Assembly: GCA_902806365.1 (NCBI GenBank)
Contig: CADCWJ010000435.1
Span: 1-7,738, forward strand
Direction: 5' to 3'
DNA length: 7,738 nt
Source: an uncultured Thermomicrobiales bacterium
Lineage (GTDB): Bacteria; Chloroflexota; Chloroflexia; Thermomicrobiales; UBA6265
Shown: piece by piece, positions 6,191-7,738 of the stretch
Layout of the letters: the number at the start of each line of letters is the position of its first letter
Position numbering within the stretch: the stretch's first letter is position 1
The notes under the pieces: generated by a model
What the model saw: the letters and a program-made list of their open reading frames with translations, nothing else
Database searches by the model: none
What the model was told of the DNA's origin: nothing
Program-made: the position numbers and the translations under genes

Positions 6191-7053
6191 GGCGAACCCT
6201 GGGCAAACGCCAGGCTCTCGGCCTCAAGCCGTCCCCGGTCCCAGATCCCGTCGTGGACAAGCACGCGGTAGCGGAGGCGCAGCTCCTCACCCTTGGCGAG
6301 CGCGAGCGGTTCATGAAAAAGAATCGCGGCATTGATGAACGTCATGGAGCTTCCTCCCGCGTACCACGGCGTCGGATGCCGGATATTGCCAGGATGATCG
6401 AGGATCGCCAGACCGCCGGTCAGACCCGCTCCTCCGTCCAGCTTGCCGGAGAGATCGCACCAGGCACCCTGCTGCCCTGCCGGACGCTCGGTGACCATCG
6501 CGTCCGGTAGCCCGTATCGTTCGACGGCCCAGCCACGCGCGCCGCGAAACGACAGACCGCCGTACCCACCCCAGGTGGTGTATGGCGTGCGATCGAGCAC
6601 GACATCGCGCTGCGCTGCGAGCGAAATCGTCCAGTCGAAGACATCACAGCCATCGTTCTCCCGATAGTCAATCAGGCGGTCTTCGATCAGGACCGGCTCC
6701 CTCGCTGCCGGTCCGATCCAGTCAAGTTTCATGCGGACGGCGACTTGTCCGCTCCCGTCGTGGCGAAGCTCCGGCACGCCCGTGACGCGCTGGACACCGT
6801 GGTCGACGTTCTCCTCCCAGAAGTTTTCCCCATTGACGAACTTGAAGGTGAACCAGAGCCCCCGATGCCAGAGATGATCGTGCGGTTCACTGAGCGAGAG
6901 AACCTGACCGGATGGCGTCCGTAGCGGGTGAATGAACGGCTTTGGCCGCGATCCATAATCCAGCTCCCAGGCGGCAGCACCGTCTGGCTGGCGATGCAAG
7001 GTGATCGTCCTGCCGACGTCGTGCGTCACGAACATGCTGGACCTGACCTTCAT
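6187..7053 (-). CDS. PmoA family protein (DUF6807)
   Basis: A 288-residue protein that I recognise as the PmoA/DUF6807 family. The family carries a methane-oxygenase label, but nothing here resembles the membrane subunit of particulate methane monooxygenase: there are no membrane helices and no signal peptide. Conserved-looking blocks are PHDHLWHRGLWF (57-68), which is His-rich, ENFWEE (76-81), GGYGGLSFRGARGW (162-175) and GLAILDHPGN (214-223), with a beta-rich C-terminus (LRLRYRVLVHDG). The pattern suggests a beta-sandwich that binds or acts on carbohydrate. The family is commonly met beside Gfo/Idh/MocA and sugar isomerase genes, as here. ATG 7053 has GGCGG 7 nt upstream. ATG 7035, with AGG 6 nt upstream, is an equally possible start six codons later. 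The stop overlaps the cupin start (ATGA). Confidence 0.87.
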   Translation of the reverse strand: MKVRSSMFVTHDVGRTITLHRQPDGAAAWELDYGSRPKPFIHPLRTPSGQVLSLSEPHDHLWHRGLWFTFKFVNGENFWEENVDHGVQRVTGVPELRHDGSGQVAVRMKLDWIGPAAREPVLIEDRLIDYRENDGCDVFDWTISLAAQRDVVLDRTPYTTWGGYGGLSFRGARGWAVERYGLPDAMVTERPAGQQGAWCDLSGKLDGGAGLTGGLAILDHPGNIRHPTPWYAGGSSMTFINAAILFHEPLALAKGEELRLRYRVLVHDGIWDRGRLEAESLAFAQGSP

Positions 7054-7138
7054 TCCACGCCCGCCACGGCGAGATGCGGAACAGGGCCGCGGTTATCACG
7101 CGCGACCCCGTTCCTTCGCGATGCACTCCTTCTCCCGG

Positions 7139-7738
7139 CTACTGGATGATGCCAAGCTCCCTGGCGCGTGCCTCCGCCTGGGCCGTCCACTCCGCGAGAC
7201 CGATCGAGTTCAGCGTCTCAACGTACGTGTCCCACTCCTCGAACGACCGCGTCCCGGTCATGAACGCGTACTCGCCCTCGGCCTGGGTGCGGATGAAATC
7301 GGCGTAGGTCGCGGCGGGAGCCGGTGGCATCGCCGCCCACTGTGTCGTGTCGTTGATGGGATAGGCGCCGCTTCGTTCGAGGACGCTGTACACATCGATC
7401 GTCTCACCATCGTCGTACGAATGAACCGATTCGTACCGGGCGACCAGCTCTTCAGGAGAGCCGACCAGCGCCCAGCCCGTCAACTGGCGATACGGGAGGA
7501 CCGAAACATCCTTGATCTGGAGGATCTGGCCCTCAGCATTTCGTTCCCAGCCCTGGCCCTCTTCGCCGTGGGCGGTCGCCATGTAGCCGGGTCCATTGAT
7601 CCACTCCAGGAGACGGGCCACCGCCTCACCGCGCCCCTCGTCGACCGCACGCTGGGAGAGCCCCAGCTGGAGCCCGGCGTTCGAACGCTCGCCGGCCATG
7701 GAAAGGCCGGTCGGTCCGACAGGTGGGTCGATGGGAAC
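7139..7738 (-). CDS. ABC transporter extracellular solute-binding protein, C-terminal part (partial)
   Basis: The frame is open from the right edge to TAG at 7139, giving the last 199 residues; the true start lies beyond the window. An in-frame ATG at 7699 is internal, because the 13 codons before it (ending PPVGPTGLS) read as normal protein. The sequence fits family 1 carbohydrate-binding lipoproteins of the LipO type. It has a linker-like PPVGPTG, then RLLEWINGPGY, then a C-terminus with FEEWDTYVETLNSIGLAEW and a final helix ending ELGIIQ. Such proteins sit outside the membrane and deliver oligosaccharides or sugar derivatives to an ABC permease. The signal peptide and lipobox would be in the missing N-terminus. 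No permease or ATPase gene is present in this window. It is followed by a roughly 85-nt gap and the PmoA gene on the same strand. Confidence 0.85.
   Translation of the reverse strand, partial: VPIDPPVGPTGLSMAGERSNAGLQLGLSQRAVDEGRGEAVARLLEWINGPGYMATAHGEEGQGWERNAEGQILQIKDVSVLPYRQLTGWALVGSPEELVARYESVHSYDDGETIDVYSVLERSGAYPINDTTQWAAMPPAPAATYADFIRTQAEGEYAFMTGTRSFEEWDTYVETLNSIGLAEWTAQAEARARELGIIQ

Noticed and set aside
5444..6271. Plus-strand open frame of 275 codons
   Set aside because: It is antisense to the cupin gene, which has intact metal-binding motifs; the plus-strand product is His/Arg/Pro-rich without domain signals.
6887..7126. 79-codon minus-strand frame with AAGGAG before its ATG, overlapping the PmoA start
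   Set aside because: The RBS is attractive, but the frame mostly runs out of phase through the well-conserved PmoA N-terminus and its Arg-rich product looks like a shadow. I also see no sign of a frameshift joining it to PmoA.
7139..7699. Complete 186-residue protein starting at ATG 7699
   Set aside because: The frame stays open to the window edge with protein-like sequence, and the content matches only the C-terminal part of solute-binding proteins, so it is a truncated view of a longer gene.
1..7738. tRNA, rRNA, CRISPR, insertion sequence or phage features
   Set aside because: I saw no regularly spaced repeats, transposase or integrase motifs, terminal inverted repeats or recognisable structural RNA. 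The coding density leaves little room for them.

Overview
The window is high in G+C and densely coded, with almost all real genes on the minus strand, many overlapping by 4 nt. It reads as a carbohydrate-catabolism locus of a high-GC bacterium. The gene families (DUF993, paired Gfo/Idh/MocA oxidoreductases, a LipO-type sugar-binding protein, a PmoA/DUF6807 protein, an FCD-type GntR regulator) suit Chloroflexota of the Thermomicrobia type or Actinomycetota. That placement is inference: there is no rRNA or other phylogenetic marker here.

Layout, read in the direction of minus-strand transcription (right to left). The right edge holds the C-terminal 199 residues of an ABC transporter solute-binding protein (7139-7738, cut by the edge). 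About 85 nt later comes a PmoA/DUF6807 protein (6187-7053), which overlaps by 4 nt (ATGA) a cupin protein with a long C-terminal extension (5426-6190). A 134-nt gap follows. It is unusually AT-rich in places and carries two palindromes sharing the core TATGATA, which are good operator candidates. Next comes a five-gene run: GntR/FCD regulator (4590-5291), Gfo/Idh/MocA dehydrogenase A (3370-4557), DUF993 dihydrodipicolinate-synthase-like TIM barrel (2186-3373), xylose-isomerase-like TIM-barrel isomerase/epimerase (1368-2189) and Gfo/Idh/MocA dehydrogenase B (261-1337). Dehydrogenase A/DUF993 and DUF993/isomerase each overlap by 4 nt (ATGA and GTGA).

The left 260 nt holds the last 18 codons of an unidentified plus-strand gene (1-57) and then a convergent non-coding gap with two GC-rich hairpins.

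Working model (inference): an ABC importer brings in a sugar, glycoside or sugar acid. One or both NAD(P)-dependent Gfo/Idh/MocA enzymes oxidise it. The metal-dependent TIM barrel isomerises, epimerises or eliminates the keto intermediate. The DUF993 enzyme performs a lysine/Schiff-base aldolase or lyase step. The cupin and PmoA proteins act on or sense the same compound. The GntR/FCD protein controls the run and probably itself. The substrate cannot be read from the sequence. The most novel parts are the DUF993 enzyme, the PmoA/DUF6807 protein and the cupin with an extra domain, all of uncertain function and all in one co-directional cluster.
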